DNA of 64,000 nt from Paracoccaceae bacterium (GTDB lineage Bacteria; Pseudomonadota; Alphaproteobacteria; Rhodobacterales; Rhodobacteraceae). This document shows, piece after piece, positions 46,640 through 55,244 of this stretch. The notes under the pieces were generated by a model. It searched no databases. It saw only the letters and a list, made by a program, of their open reading frames with translations, and had not been told where the DNA came from. The position numbers were made by a program, and so were the translations under genes. The stretch is from NCBI GenBank assembly GCA_016936395.1, contig JAFGXY010000004.1, positions 1 through 64,000 of the forward strand. The letters run 5' to 3'. The number at the start of each line of letters is the position of its first letter. The stretch's first letter is position 1.

Positions 46640-48186
46640 AGGATTTCTACCTCGTATGTCGGTTTCACTTCGTCCCGCGCCCGCAACAGCGCGCTACAGG
46701 CCAAGACAAGACTGGACGCCACGTCGATGCGCGCGTGCGGGTGCGATTTGGAAAGCTGGCAAGCGCCCGTGGCAGACACCTTCACGTCCGCTTCGGCCAT
46801 GCTGCCTTCAAGCAGAAGGCTGCGCGCCATGGTGACGGCACCCGCAAGGAACAGCCGCCGCGTAGCGCGTATGTCCGCGTCCCCGTCCTTCGGCCCCGTC
46901 CCCCGGTAGATCACGGGCCACGCCAAGCGCGCCCGCGCCAAGGCGGTTTCAAACTCTGCCTGCCTGTAGCGGTCACAGGACACCGAACGCACCGGGTGCG
47001 GCCCGATCATGGCCACCAGCGCGGGGAAGAACTCGCCCAAGTCGGACACGCTGCCGCTTGTCTCGATCAACTCCCCAGCGATTGCGCAGCGTTCCCAAAG
47101 ATCGCCCACCAGATCACGCTTGCCGCGTTCGCGCAGGGTCAGGTCCGCGCCGGGGAAAGCCCCCAGCACCTTGACCACGCCGGACAGTTCATAGGCCACG
47201 GTTGCAGCCGTCATGCTGGCACTGCCGCCCAGATCAATCCCGATGTGAACAGGTTCGCCGGGGATGGTTTCTGGGTTGTCTGCATAGGACTTCCGCAGGG
47301 TGTCATAGTCCAAGAGCAGTTCGCGCCCCGGCTGTAGCGGGACGTTCAACTGCCACGCTTGGAACTCCACAAGACTGCCGGACTGTTCCGCCTTGGCGTG
47401 CGCGTCCTGCATGAAGCGCAAGGGCTTGATGGTGCCCAATCCGGGGTTGGCCTTCGCCCACACGTCCGGGTCGCCGGGATCATCGCCCTTGTCGGCTGCA
47501 TACAGCGTCACATGCGTGCGGGCGTCCGGGCGGTCGATCAGTTCATTGAACGAAGGGCTATCGCCCCGCGTCCCGGTTAAGATCAACTGCCCGCCCCGCG
47601 TGGCCAGACTGTCAAAGTAAGCCGTGATCAACTCGCCTTGGTTCTGGGTGATCAAGCCGCACTCGTCTATCACCGCAAGGTCAAGGTCCAAGCCGTGCCC
47701 CTGCGCGCGGGTGCCACTGGACAGCCACAGGTTGCCGCCGCCCAATTCGATGCGCCCCGGCTTGGGGTCCGCCCGCCGCTTGATTTCCTTTTCGCGGCCC
47801 GCTGCCTTCATGATTTCCACCATGGCGCGGGCGATGTAGGTGCAGTGCTTTTCCGATGGTGCCGCAACAGCCCCGTTGAAGCCGGGGATGTAGATGGGCG
47901 AATCCGGGCACATGCGCCCCAAGAACAGCGCGCCCAAGAGGGTGGACTTCCCCAGCTTTCGGGGCGTGCTGTAAATCGCCGTCCGGTAAACAGGTCCATC
48001 CGCTTCGCGGGCGAGGTAGCTTTTCAGGAAGGCCAGTTGGAAAGGTTCAAGGGCGAAGGGTGCCCCCGCGTTCATGCCAGACGGGATTTTGAACTTGGTC
48101 CGCAGCCAAAACGCAAAGCGCGCCTCAATTGAGGGGCGTTCACGATAGCGCACCGGGTGCGTAAAATGGCCTTCGCCGCCGTCCAT
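46636..48186 (-). CDS. Terminase large subunit (TerL), element 1
   Basis: TerL is the packaging motor and nuclease. The 516-residue protein begins MDGGEGHFTHPVRYRERPSIEARFAF. The ATPase has TPRKLGKSTLLG (Walker A) and LDLAVIDECG (Walker B with catalytic Glu). The nuclease has IGIDLGGSASM, SCDRYRQAEFE and ARIDVASSLVLA with acidic metal ligands. The ATG at 48186 has GGAAGG upstream. No small terminase is recognised upstream; the genes before it are tail-completion-like. Confidence 0.9.
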   Translation of the reverse strand: MDGGEGHFTHPVRYRERPSIEARFAFWLRTKFKIPSGMNAGAPFALEPFQLAFLKSYLAREADGPVYRTAIYSTPRKLGKSTLLGALFLGRMCPDSPIYIPGFNGAVAAPSEKHCTYIARAMVEIMKAAGREKEIKRRADPKPGRIELGGGNLWLSSGTRAQGHGLDLDLAVIDECGLITQNQGELITAYFDSLATRGGQLILTGTRGDSPSFNELIDRPDARTHVTLYAADKGDDPGDPDVWAKANPGLGTIKPLRFMQDAHAKAEQSGSLVEFQAWQLNVPLQPGRELLLDYDTLRKSYADNPETIPGEPVHIGIDLGGSASMTAATVAYELSGVVKVLGAFPGADLTLRERGKRDLVGDLWERCAIAGELIETSGSVSDLGEFFPALVAMIGPHPVRSVSCDRYRQAEFETALARARLAWPVIYRGTGPKDGDADIRATRRLFLAGAVTMARSLLLEGSMAEADVKVSATGACQLSKSHPHARIDVASSLVLACSALLRARDEVKPTYEVEIL

Positions 48187-48341
48187 AAGCCGCCTTCCAA
48201 TCCGGGCGGCGCAGACTCCTTTGCCCGCCCGCACTCCGCTCCTACTCCCCCCATAGTTGCCCGGCAGGGTTCCCTTAGGGGTTTGGGATTGAGTGCGAAC
48301 GTATCAGAGTCAGGGCTTTCGCATAATGGTGCGGCGGGTTT

Positions 48342-48932
48342 TCAAACAGCCCCCGCGACCAATCCCTTAATACCCGCGCGCACCTCACGCATTAGGCGGG
48401 GACGGTCTTTCTTCAATTCCTTCCGCAATCCCAATCTTTCAGGGATGCGCACCTCTTTCTTGAGCACATATAGCGGTGTCCATGCCCGCCCATTGCGCAC
48501 CGCAATCAGTAAGTTCCCCCGCCGCGATTTGATCACGCGCGCTTTCTTCCATAGCAGGGCACTTGGTTTCTTTGGCGTGCCATCCGCATTTAGCGCCGCA
48601 GGCAAGGGGACAGTCAGATAGCCCGCGCCCTTCGCCTTGATCACCTCCCCGAACTCATGCACCGCCATGGCTTGTGTGAGGGGGATAGAGCCATAGACTT
48701 CCCGGCCATCGTTCACCACGTCCGCTTCCTGCAAACGCTTGATGCCCCCGCCCGTGATCCGGGCCAGCGCCCCCGCGCCCGTCGCACCCGGTGCGCGGCT
48801 GTGCCGCTTGGCCAGCTTGTCAGTCACCCGCTCCAAGTGCCCGCGCATCGCGCGCTCGCCAACGGCGAGTATGTTCTTGGCAGTGAAGCGGGACAGGTCC
48901 GGGAACTTGCCGTTGCGGTCTAGCTTGATCAT
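48342..48932 (-). CDS. Tail-completion-like phage protein (HK97 gp10 family-like)
   Basis: The 196-residue protein carries EVYGSIPLTQAMAVHEFGEVIKAKGAGYLTVPLPAAL and a C-terminus TPLYVLKKEVRIPERLGLRKELKK. The VHEFG and the VRIPERLGLR region resemble phage neck proteins of the gp10 group, which close the head and attach the tail. The call is from motif style only. It lies between the 49418 gene and TerL. Confidence 0.6.
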   Translation of the reverse strand: MIKLDRNGKFPDLSRFTAKNILAVGERAMRGHLERVTDKLAKRHSRAPGATGAGALARITGGGIKRLQEADVVNDGREVYGSIPLTQAMAVHEFGEVIKAKGAGYLTVPLPAALNADGTPKKPSALLWKKARVIKSRRGNLLIAVRNGRAWTPLYVLKKEVRIPERLGLRKELKKDRPRLMREVRAGIKGLVAGAV

Positions 48933-48941
48933 GGCACGGCC

Positions 48942-49418
48942 CTACTGCACCAGCGCGAACGGGTCGCGGGTATGTGTCCGATAGGCAAGGCGGAACTCCA
49001 CTGTTGCCATTGCACATTCGTCTGTGTCCGCCATCACGTTCGGTTCGGTCGCAACAGGGGTGAAGATGCAGGACAGCGCCGCGCCATCCCCGCCTTCCCG
49101 CATGTCGTGCTGCCCGGACAGGGCTTTCACCAGTTCCGCACTCAGGTTGTTGGATAGGGTCTGACCAACTTCCCCCGGTGCCAGTGGCACCGCGAACGCA
49201 AGGAACACCTCAAGTTCTTTCTGCCCGGCCCGGCCCGCCGTCGCGCCGTGATCCTCTCGCCCTTCCAAGACGGCAAGCACGCTGCCCTGTGCCCCTGTGT
49301 AGTCGTCGGGGATTTCCCCGCGCGTGATCTTATGGAACTTCACGCTTTCAAAGGTCATGCCCTCAATCCGGCGGATAACTTCCCGGATGATGCGTTCGCG
49401 GATGCTGTTGCCGTTCAT
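48942..49418 (-). CDS. Tail-terminator-like phage protein
   Basis: The 158-residue protein is mixed alpha/beta: MNGNSIRERIIREVIRRIEGMTFESVKFH, then GSVLAVLEGREDH, ending ATVEFRLAYRTHTRDPFALVQ. The ending resembles tail-terminator proteins that cap a tail. Together with the gp10-like gene it would be a neck module able to join a foreign tail. It overlaps alpA by 4 bp. The family call is weak. Confidence 0.5.
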   Translation of the reverse strand: MNGNSIRERIIREVIRRIEGMTFESVKFHKITRGEIPDDYTGAQGSVLAVLEGREDHGATAGRAGQKELEVFLAFAVPLAPGEVGQTLSNNLSAELVKALSGQHDMREGGDGAALSCIFTPVATEPNVMADTDECAMATVEFRLAYRTHTRDPFALVQ

Positions 49419-49648
49419 GCTGTGGCCCTTTTACGTTCGCGGGGTTGCGGTTTCAATTCGGGCGCGGTCTTTTCCGCCGCCCGATCAATTGCAGTTTGAA
49501 TGTCCGAAAGCCGCCATCTGGACATGGAACCGATTTTAACGGGGGCGGGAATCTTTCCCGCTTTGACCAATGCCCAGACAGTCGCACGGGAACAGCCCAG
49601 AATTGCCGCCGTCTCCGTATCGCGGATCAATCTCAGTGCGTTTTCCAT
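49415..49648 (-). CDS. AlpA-family / MerR-type regulator
   Basis: The 77-residue protein starts MENALRLIRDTETAAILGCSRATVWALVKAGKIPAPVKIGSMSRWRLSDIQTAID. This is the AlpA-type helix-turn-helix used as excisionase or as master regulator in Gram-negative satellites and islands. GAGGGC precedes the ATG at 49648. It lies just downstream of the integrase, a usual position in phage-inducible islands. Confidence 0.85.
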   Translation of the reverse strand: MENALRLIRDTETAAILGCSRATVWALVKAGKIPAPVKIGSMSRWRLSDIQTAIDRAAEKTAPELKPQPRERKRATA

Positions 49649-49747
49649 TGCGTCTGCCCTCAATCATTTTCGACGGGCCTAGACTCGCACAGACAATTAA
49701 AACACGCAAGTAGTTGATTTTATGGACTTTCGCACATCGGTGCGAAA

Positions 49748-50932
49748 CTATTCGCCTTGGGTTTCAATGGCTTTAGGCGTGTCAATAACAAATGCAGACC
49801 ATTGGTCCATCAATTCGCGGCGTCGGTCGAATAGGTCAGACCGGGCGTAGGCACGATCCACCGCCGTGCCCACTTGGTGCGCAAGGCAGGCTTGCGACAC
49901 CTCAAACTGCGCCCGCGCGCTTTCGTTTGCCCAATCGGTGAAGGTCGAACGGAAGCCATGCGTGACGAAGCCCGCCCGCCCCATGCGCTCATACAGCGGG
50001 CGGAAGCAGTTCACCGACAGTTCCTTGCCCCTGCCCACCCCGGCCTTCTGGGGGGACGGGAACAGCAACACCGGATCAAGCCCGCGCACCCGGTGCGCAA
50101 TCGCCAAGGCTTCCTCGGACAGCGGGATACTGTGCGGGCGTTCCATCTTGATCCGGTCTGCCGGGATGGTCCACACCCCGGCCTGCAAGTCTATCTCTGA
50201 CCACCGCGCGCCCCGCGCTTCACCCGAACGGGTTGCAGTCAGGATCAGGAACCGCAGGCACAGTGCCGCCGTCGCTTCCCGGTCGCACAGTTCCTTGTAG
50301 AAGGCAGGCAGTTCCTTCCATGGCAGTGCCGCCATGTGTTCGGTTGAACGCTTGGACTTGGGCAAGGACTTCATCAGCGCCTTGTCCACCGGGTTTGCCC
50401 CGCTGTAGTGGCCCCGGCCAATCGCCCAATCGAACACCGTGGCAATCCGCTGTTTCACCCGCCGCGCCGTGTCCGGGGTCTTGAGCCATATCCCTTCAAG
50501 CGCCGTCACCACGTCCGCCCGGCCCAGCCCCTCAATCGACTTGTCCCCGATGTGGGGGAACACATGCAGGTCCAGCGACGACAGCCACAGCGCCGCGTGC
50601 TTGGGGTTCTTGAATGTCGGTGCCACCTGCGCGTGCGTTTCTGTCGCGGCTTCCTTGAAGGTCAGGGCGCGCTTGTCCCGCCGCTTGATGGGGTTCCGGC
50701 CTTCCTTGGCTTCCTTGCGCAGTTCCCGCGCCTTGTCGCGCGCTTCGGCAAGCGACAGGGTGGCAACGCTGCCTAAGCCGATTTCGCGGCGCGCAGTCTC
50801 CCCCGCGATGCGCACGCGAAGAATCCATGACTTCGTGCCGCTCGGGCTGATACGAAGGTAAAGCCCGTCGCCGTCGCCGTGCATCCCCGGCTCTTTCAGG
50901 GCTTCCACCCGCTTCACATTCAGGCCCGCCAT
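49748..50932 (-). CDS. int: Tyrosine integrase with DUF4102 arm-binding domain (integrase 1)
   Basis: The 394-residue integrase belongs to the P4-like class. An N-terminal arm-binding domain (MAGLNVKRVEALKEPGMHGDGDGLYLRISP) is followed by a core-binding region and a catalytic domain. Catalytic residues are Arg in ATRSGEARG, Lys in MERPHSIPLS-adjacent strand, His-x-x-Arg in THGFRSTF, the second His in LAHQVG and Tyr in AYARSD. It lies at the right end of element 1 and is transcribed away from att. P4-like integrases usually target tRNA 3' ends, as here. Confidence 0.9.
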   Translation of the reverse strand: MAGLNVKRVEALKEPGMHGDGDGLYLRISPSGTKSWILRVRIAGETARREIGLGSVATLSLAEARDKARELRKEAKEGRNPIKRRDKRALTFKEAATETHAQVAPTFKNPKHAALWLSSLDLHVFPHIGDKSIEGLGRADVVTALEGIWLKTPDTARRVKQRIATVFDWAIGRGHYSGANPVDKALMKSLPKSKRSTEHMAALPWKELPAFYKELCDREATAALCLRFLILTATRSGEARGARWSEIDLQAGVWTIPADRIKMERPHSIPLSEEALAIAHRVRGLDPVLLFPSPQKAGVGRGKELSVNCFRPLYERMGRAGFVTHGFRSTFTDWANESARAQFEVSQACLAHQVGTAVDRAYARSDLFDRRRELMDQWSAFVIDTPKAIETQGE

Positions 50933-50947
50933 GCCGTTCCCCTTTCG

Positions 50948-50979
50948 CCTGTCCCACCATATTTACCACCACGCGGGAC
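50948..50979. repeat. Direct repeat, right copy (possible integrase arm site)
   Basis: This copy matches 40339-40370 at 28 of 32 positions, beginning CCTGTCCCACCA. It lies in the 159-bp spacer between integrase 1 and the middle att core. Nearby sequence (50980-51091) has no gene. Confidence 0.7.
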
Positions 50980-51091
50980 TAGACACAGGCATACAGAAGC
51001 CGACACGGGCTGACAAGCGCAGACTGTAAACCCTTAGATTTACAAGACTTTTATGGACAGCAGGCGACATTCCTAGACGGTAGTTAAGTAG

Positions 51092-51106
51092 CCCTACGGG
51101 CTGCCA
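51092..51106. other. Attachment site core, middle
   Basis: CCCTACGGGCTGCCA is identical to the tRNA 3' end. The following CTCAA is shared with the right copy (61179-61183) but not with the left one. This site is the junction of element 1 and element 2. The tRNA 5' part is absent, so it is not a tRNA gene. Confidence 0.9.
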
Positions 51107-51111
51107 CTCAA

Positions 51112-52206
51112 TCATTTTTTCGCTTTCCTTCCAATGGGTTGCGTGGTGGTTGTGTCCAATGTGGTAGCAATGTTGGACAAGTTTTGTTCCTGTTTCACCC
51201 CTGACAGCTTGGCCATGCCGCTATCTGCAAGGCGTGATCGGTCGGCTTTTCCGGTGTAGGTCGATCCTTCCTTGTTGGTCGCATGGGCAAGGAAAGCCCG
51301 GATTTCGTCCGGGGTAGCGCCAGCATTGGCCAGACGGGTTGCCCCGGCTTTTCGTAAGCCATGCAGAGAGCCGGGAACGCCAGCAGCGCGGCATTGATCC
51401 CGGAACCAGTTGCCCAGGGTTTCCGGCTTGTATGGTCGGCCTTGGCCATGGGTGAGGAACAGAAGGGTATCGGCAGGCAACCGCTGCAATTCGGCCCGTA
51501 GAGCGTCCAGGATAGGCAGATCGGCCCCCACATGGGTCTTACCCCTGCGATAGGCAATCCGGCCCCCGGTGACGTTCTGCCAGCCCATGCGCGACAGGTC
51601 TTGCCGTGATGCTCCGGTATTGAGTGCCAGCAGGCAGGCAAGCCTTGCTTTGGTGCCTTCGCCGTGATGGTCGAGGAAGCGGTCAATCTCGGACTCGGTC
51701 CAAGTGTGGTATCCGTCCGGGTTTTCCTTCAACCTGTCAGCATAGCGGGCGGGGTTGAACGTGACGCCCATTTCCCGCTTGATCGCAAAATTGAACAGCA
51801 GCGACAGGTTCTTCTTGACGGTGTTTGCAGCGGTTGGGCCGGTCTTCTTGCCCATCAACGCCTCGATATGCCGGGTGCCTAACTTGGCAAAGGGCAGATC
51901 GCCCGCGATACCTCGCAGCCAATCCATCTCGCCCCGGATGCTGCGCTTGCGACTGTCCGACAGGTTGCGATACTTCGGACTGCCAAGATATGCCTCGATC
52001 AGCCAGGCCAAGGTTCCTTGTGGCGTGGTGCTGCGATTAGGGGTCTTTGCGCCTTCGACAGCCGCGTCATACGCCGCGCGAAAGGCCACAGAGGCATAAG
52101 GGCCCGGCAAATAGGTGCTAAAGCCCTTGCAGCGATAGCGAAAGCGCGTGGTGCCGTGTTGATCGACAATCCGCGTGACGCCCGGAAAGGGGTTTTTGCG
52201 CTTCAT
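51112..52206 (-). CDS. int: Tyrosine integrase (integrase 2)
   Basis: The 364-residue integrase has an N-terminal arm (MKRKNPFPGVTRIVDQHGTTRFRYRCKGF), a SAM-like region and a catalytic domain. Arg is in TGASRQDLSR, Lys in YRRGKTHVG, His-x-x-Arg in LHGLRKAGAT, His in LAHATN and Tyr in STYTGKAD. It ends 6 bp from the middle att core, the arrangement of an integrase abutting its target tRNA. It belongs to a different subfamily from integrase 1 (no DUF4102 domain). Its start overlaps the stop of the 59-residue gene. Confidence 0.9.
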   Translation of the reverse strand: MKRKNPFPGVTRIVDQHGTTRFRYRCKGFSTYLPGPYASVAFRAAYDAAVEGAKTPNRSTTPQGTLAWLIEAYLGSPKYRNLSDSRKRSIRGEMDWLRGIAGDLPFAKLGTRHIEALMGKKTGPTAANTVKKNLSLLFNFAIKREMGVTFNPARYADRLKENPDGYHTWTESEIDRFLDHHGEGTKARLACLLALNTGASRQDLSRMGWQNVTGGRIAYRRGKTHVGADLPILDALRAELQRLPADTLLFLTHGQGRPYKPETLGNWFRDQCRAAGVPGSLHGLRKAGATRLANAGATPDEIRAFLAHATNKEGSTYTGKADRSRLADSGMAKLSGVKQEQNLSNIATTLDTTTTQPIGRKAKK

Positions 52207-52382
52207 TCCAAGAGCCTGTCACAAGGGTTTGGCCCGCTGGCGTCGTCACTCTTGCCCGCGACGATAGAGACGGTGCCATCGGGCTTCACGTCCACACGCC
52301 ACTCCTGAACGCCAGCCGCCCGCATAGCTTTCGCATACCGGGTCAGATCAGACTGTTTCAGGGTTGCGGGACGGTTGGCCAT
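52203..52382 (-). CDS. Small protein coupled to integrase 2, function unknown
   Basis: The 59-residue protein (MANRPATLKQSDLTRYAKAMRAAGVQEWRVDVKPDGTVSIVAG) starts with TGATG coupling to the 52382 gene and ends with ATGA coupling to integrase 2. Its TLKQSDLTRYAKAMRAAG part could be a short DNA-binding helix, so it may be an excisionase-like accessory. A family call is not possible. Confidence 0.65.
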   Translation of the reverse strand: MANRPATLKQSDLTRYAKAMRAAGVQEWRVDVKPDGTVSIVAGKSDDASGPNPCDRLLE

Positions 52383-53185
52383 CAGTCGTCGGCCTCCATG
52401 CCACACAGGACAGCCCGCGCAAGTTGGTGCTTGTCGGCAAGGGACACAGAACGCTCTAGATCGTCGCCAAAAATGCGCGGCCTATCCACGTAGCCCAGTT
52501 CGTCGCCGTCCAGTTTCCAGCCTTGAAGGTCCATGTATTCGCGGGTTTCATCCAGCGTTAGGCCCACCAAAAGCCAGTTTCCCGCTTCGTCCTTTTCCCA
52601 CATGCGGAAAAAGTTTGATGCAGGCCCATAAGGGTTTGGCTCTGGCTCAATGTCGGGAATGTCGAATGTCGGAAAATCCAAGCCGTCCACGATAGCTTCA
52701 AGCTGCGCTTTGGTTTCCGACACCAGCCTGTCAACATCCAGCATCTGAAAGGCGACAGGCAGTTTTCGCGCCGGTGCTTTGTCGCCATAGACCGGGATTA
52801 CAGCCCAGTCGCCGTTCGTCATCGGATAAGTGATCAACACCATGTCGGGTTCAAGCGCCAGTCCGGTCGCCAAACTTGTTGCGCGACGTTCGACACTTTC
52901 CGACATGACGCGGGAAAACCGCTGCGGAAAGCCAAGTGCGTTCATTGTGTATGCAGCCTTGATCATCAGGACTTGCCCGCCGGTGAATATCCGGCGCTTT
53001 CCTTTTCCGGGGTTCGCAAGATTTCCTGACAGGCGAACCATATCGCGCTTGGGGTCCACGAAGTGTTCCACAGCTTTCGGGGTCGCCCCTGTAACCTGAC
53101 ATACATCCGCAACGGTGAATTGCGGATGCCGCCAAATGTTGTTGGCTTCGTCCAGTTCCAAGAATTGTTTGTCTAGGTCGATCAT
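52382..53185 (-). CDS. MerR-like regulator candidate, element 2
   Basis: From the ATG at 53185 the 267-residue protein is MIDLDKQFLELDEANNIWRHPQFTVADVCQVTGATPKAVEHFVDPKRD. The latter half of that stretch resembles a MerR-type helix-turn-helix and its wing (GKGKRRIFTGGQVLMIKAAYTMNALG). The rest is an acidic effector-like domain. A strong palindrome lies immediately before the start, so the protein may control itself. A GTG at 53197 would put the start inside that palindrome. Confidence 0.68.
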   Translation of the reverse strand: MIDLDKQFLELDEANNIWRHPQFTVADVCQVTGATPKAVEHFVDPKRDMVRLSGNLANPGKGKRRIFTGGQVLMIKAAYTMNALGFPQRFSRVMSESVERRATSLATGLALEPDMVLITYPMTNGDWAVIPVYGDKAPARKLPVAFQMLDVDRLVSETKAQLEAIVDGLDFPTFDIPDIEPEPNPYGPASNFFRMWEKDEAGNWLLVGLTLDETREYMDLQGWKLDGDELGYVDRPRIFGDDLERSVSLADKHQLARAVLCGMEADD

Positions 53186-53188
53186 CTG

Positions 53189-53233
53189 AAACCCCACGCC
53201 ATGGGATTAACATAATCCCATTGCATGGGGTTT
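53189..53233. promoter_or_regulatory. Operator-like palindrome upstream of the element 2 regulator
   Basis: ATGGGATTA (53201-53209) and TAATCCCAT (53213-53221) are perfect reverse complements around ACA. Outer arms AAACCCCA (53189-53196) and TGGGGTTT (53226-53233) extend the symmetry. It lies between the regulator start (53185) and the 53254 gene. A control site for the regulator-integrase operon is the simplest reading. Confidence 0.72.
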
Positions 53234-53253
53234 GCAATACCCAAGTGTTGCCA

Positions 53254-53508
53254 TCAATTCGGATCGCGCGCGAGTTTCCCACCAGCCGCGACCCATTCCT
53301 TGCTGCGAAGTTCGGCAAGTTCCAAGACCTTGGCGCTGATCACATCAGCCAGCGCCATCAATGCCCCGTCCTTGGCGTGGATTGATCCTTCCAACCTCTC
53401 GTAACAGACCTGATTCAAGAGGAAGACCAGCCCTTCCAGCGTGGAAAACTGATAGTCATAGGCGTCAACAGCTTTGCGCAGTACCGCACAGTTTCGGGGT
53501 TTGCCCAC
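53254..53508 (-). CDS. Small protein, function unknown, element 2
   Basis: The 84-residue protein begins GKPRNCAVLRKAVDAYDYQFSTLEGLVFLLNQVCYERL and is largely helical. A GTG start at 53508 is the likely start. No family is recognised. It lies between the portal gene and the operator palindrome, so it ends the structural operon. Confidence 0.6.
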   Translation of the reverse strand: MGKPRNCAVLRKAVDAYDYQFSTLEGLVFLLNQVCYERLEGSIHAKDGALMALADVISAKVLELAELRSKEWVAAGGKLARDPN

Positions 53509-53568
53509 GTCCGACTAACGGGATTGCTTTCGGTGACTGAAAAACCAAGGCGCAATCTGCCTATTCCT

Positions 53569-54672
53569 TCACGCCAGACCGTCGCCGCCGCCCCAGTTCA
53601 CCGAAGTGAACGCCGCGCCCAATTCCGCCGGGGTCAGTCCGAGTTCCTTGGCCCGCCCCATGGCCTCGATCAGTTGCGACAGCGCCCGCGCCCGCCCGCC
53701 TGCGTCGAAGGCTTGCAACGGTCTGCCAACGTCGATCACCACAGATGCGCCTAGTTTGCGGGTCGCTTCCTCTGCCAGCACTTCGGCCATGGGCTGCAAC
53801 ACCCATCCCGCAAGGTGGCGCTGTGCCTCCCTGACAAGCGGTCCCTGTGCCAATGGTGTCAGCAGGGCAGGCAGGACACCGAAAGCGGCACAGACCGCCC
53901 CGCGCGCCGCTTCCAGCGTTTGCGGGGTCATGCTCATGGACAGGTTAGGCGACAGGTCTTCGGGCAATTTGCTTTGGTTCGGGTGCATCCCCGCTGCCAC
54001 CGCCAGCGCCTGGCCCTCGATCAATAGCGTTGCCCCGCGCTTGCCCCGGAACGCCCGCCGCATGCTTTCCATGTCATCGGCAGAGCCTTCGGGAACATGC
54101 ACGATCTTTGAGCCAAGGGGCGCGTCCCGGTAAACGTCGCGCAGCGCGGTTTCGACTTCATTCAACAGCGAAGCCGACAGCGCAGCCCGCCGAAGCGGTG
54201 CCTGCCCCGCCCAGGGCGCCACGGGGTCCGATGCAATCCGAAAGTGCAGCACTTCGGCGGCAAGGGCGGTTTCAGATCGAGAGCCGCCCGCCTCTGACAC
54301 GCTGACACGATAGGCGCGCGGTTCGCCGTCGCGGGTGGATAAATCCCAATCCGCGCAGGGGATCAGCCTATCATCCCGGATCAGGAAGACACCTTCGCCC
54401 CTAAGCGCCACAGAGCGCGCCAGAAGGCCCATTGTGCGCCGATCTAGCAGCGTGGTGCCTGACACGTCCGCAAGGCTGAAAGCGCCCTCCCAGAGCGTCA
54501 CACAGGCTTGCACGGTGCTTGTGAGTTCGGCCAAGCCAGATCGGCCGGAAATGTAGCTTTCCCGCGCTGCCATGATTTCGGCGGTAAAGCCTGCCGCCAT
54601 TGCCGAACGGGTTTCAACTTTCTGGACGGTGGCGTCCTGAATGTTGCGTCGGAAAATATCAAGAATGCCCAT
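53569..54672 (-). CDS. Phage portal protein (HK97 family), element 2
   Basis: The 367-residue portal starts MGILDIFRRNIQDATVQKVETRSAM. It has ALRGEGVFLIRDDRLIPCADWDLSTRDGEPRAYRV and KLPEDLSPNLSMSMTPQTLEAARGAVCAAFGVLPALLTPL. The second block corresponds to the Ile-Pro-Pro turn region of element 1's portal (here LPALL). GGAGG precedes ATG at 54672, which overlaps the protease stop. Sequence identity to the element 1 portal looks low over most of the length. Confidence 0.85.
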   Translation of the reverse strand: MGILDIFRRNIQDATVQKVETRSAMAAGFTAEIMAARESYISGRSGLAELTSTVQACVTLWEGAFSLADVSGTTLLDRRTMGLLARSVALRGEGVFLIRDDRLIPCADWDLSTRDGEPRAYRVSVSEAGGSRSETALAAEVLHFRIASDPVAPWAGQAPLRRAALSASLLNEVETALRDVYRDAPLGSKIVHVPEGSADDMESMRRAFRGKRGATLLIEGQALAVAAGMHPNQSKLPEDLSPNLSMSMTPQTLEAARGAVCAAFGVLPALLTPLAQGPLVREAQRHLAGWVLQPMAEVLAEEATRKLGASVVIDVGRPLQAFDAGGRARALSQLIEAMGRAKELGLTPAELGAAFTSVNWGGGDGLA

Positions 54673-55244
54673 CACAGCCTCCATCGGTTCAGGTGGTCTA
54701 ACCTCGGGACGGTGCCGTCCCCAGGTTGCCAGTTGCGCGCCGTGATCTGTGCATCTGGATAGGCGGGACGGGTGACCGCGCTAATCTCGAACAGATCGGC
54801 CCGCCGGATCGTGCGCAGAATGGCGTTGCCGCGCTTTTCGACACCTTCGGCCCCAGGTGCCACGACAAAGCCCGGTGACAGGCCGGTGATCAGCCCCGCC
54901 GCATGCGATGCCAGGAAGTCCGCGACATAGGACACCGCCCGCAATTCGGCGGAAATGGTGGCCTCGATCACAAGCGCCGCGTCGGTGTCGGTGAGTTCCA
55001 GCGTCCCGGCAGATCGGGACGCCAGAGGCTTGTTGTAATCATGCCCGCTCAGGAAGTGGATTTCCTCCCCGCGCGCAATCCGATCACCGAAGGCCCGCGC
55101 CGCGATGATCTCTTTCCGGGTCATTCCAGAGCGCCCGCCATCCGACAGCACGGTTTCCCGGCCATAGGGGAAGGTGGCCCGAAGGCGAGTTTCCCCGCCT
55201 TCGTTGCGCAGCTCTAGCCCGCCAAGGTGAGCGCCCCAGAGCAT
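54672..55244 (-). CDS. HK97-family prohead protease, element 2
   Basis: The 190-residue protease has HFLSGHDYNKPLASR with the catalytic His, ASHAAGLITGLSPGFVV and EISAVTRPAYPDA with the catalytic Ser. It aligns well with element 1's protease across these blocks. The ATG at 55244 overlaps the capsid stop. The product is clearly the same family as in element 1 with many changes. Confidence 0.88.
   Translation of the reverse strand: MLWGAHLGGLELRNEGGETRLRATFPYGRETVLSDGGRSGMTRKEIIAARAFGDRIARGEEIHFLSGHDYNKPLASRSAGTLELTDTDAALVIEATISAELRAVSYVADFLASHAAGLITGLSPGFVVAPGAEGVEKRGNAILRTIRRADLFEISAVTRPAYPDAQITARNWQPGDGTVPRLDHLNRWRL

Larger units (their letters stand above)
40271..51106. mobile_element. Element 1: capsid-forming PICI-like satellite at tRNA-Glu
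   Basis: About 10.8 kb bounded by 15-bp direct repeats (40271-40285 and 51092-51106). It holds, in transcription order on the minus strand, an integrase, an AlpA-type regulator, a tail-terminator-like and a tail-completion-like protein, large terminase, HNH, capsid, protease, connector, portal, a 124-aa protein, two HTH proteins, and a 260-aa protein. No tail tube, tape measure, baseplate, fibre, lysis or large replication genes are present. Two arm-like direct repeats flank it (40339 and 50948). This fits capsid-forming phage-inducible chromosomal islands. A decayed prophage is the main alternative, but almost every gene is intact. Confidence 0.78.

Noticed and set aside
51092-51106. A second tRNA-Glu gene
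   Set aside because: Only the last 15 bases of the tRNA are repeated here; anticodon arm and 5' half are missing. The same is true of 61164-61178.
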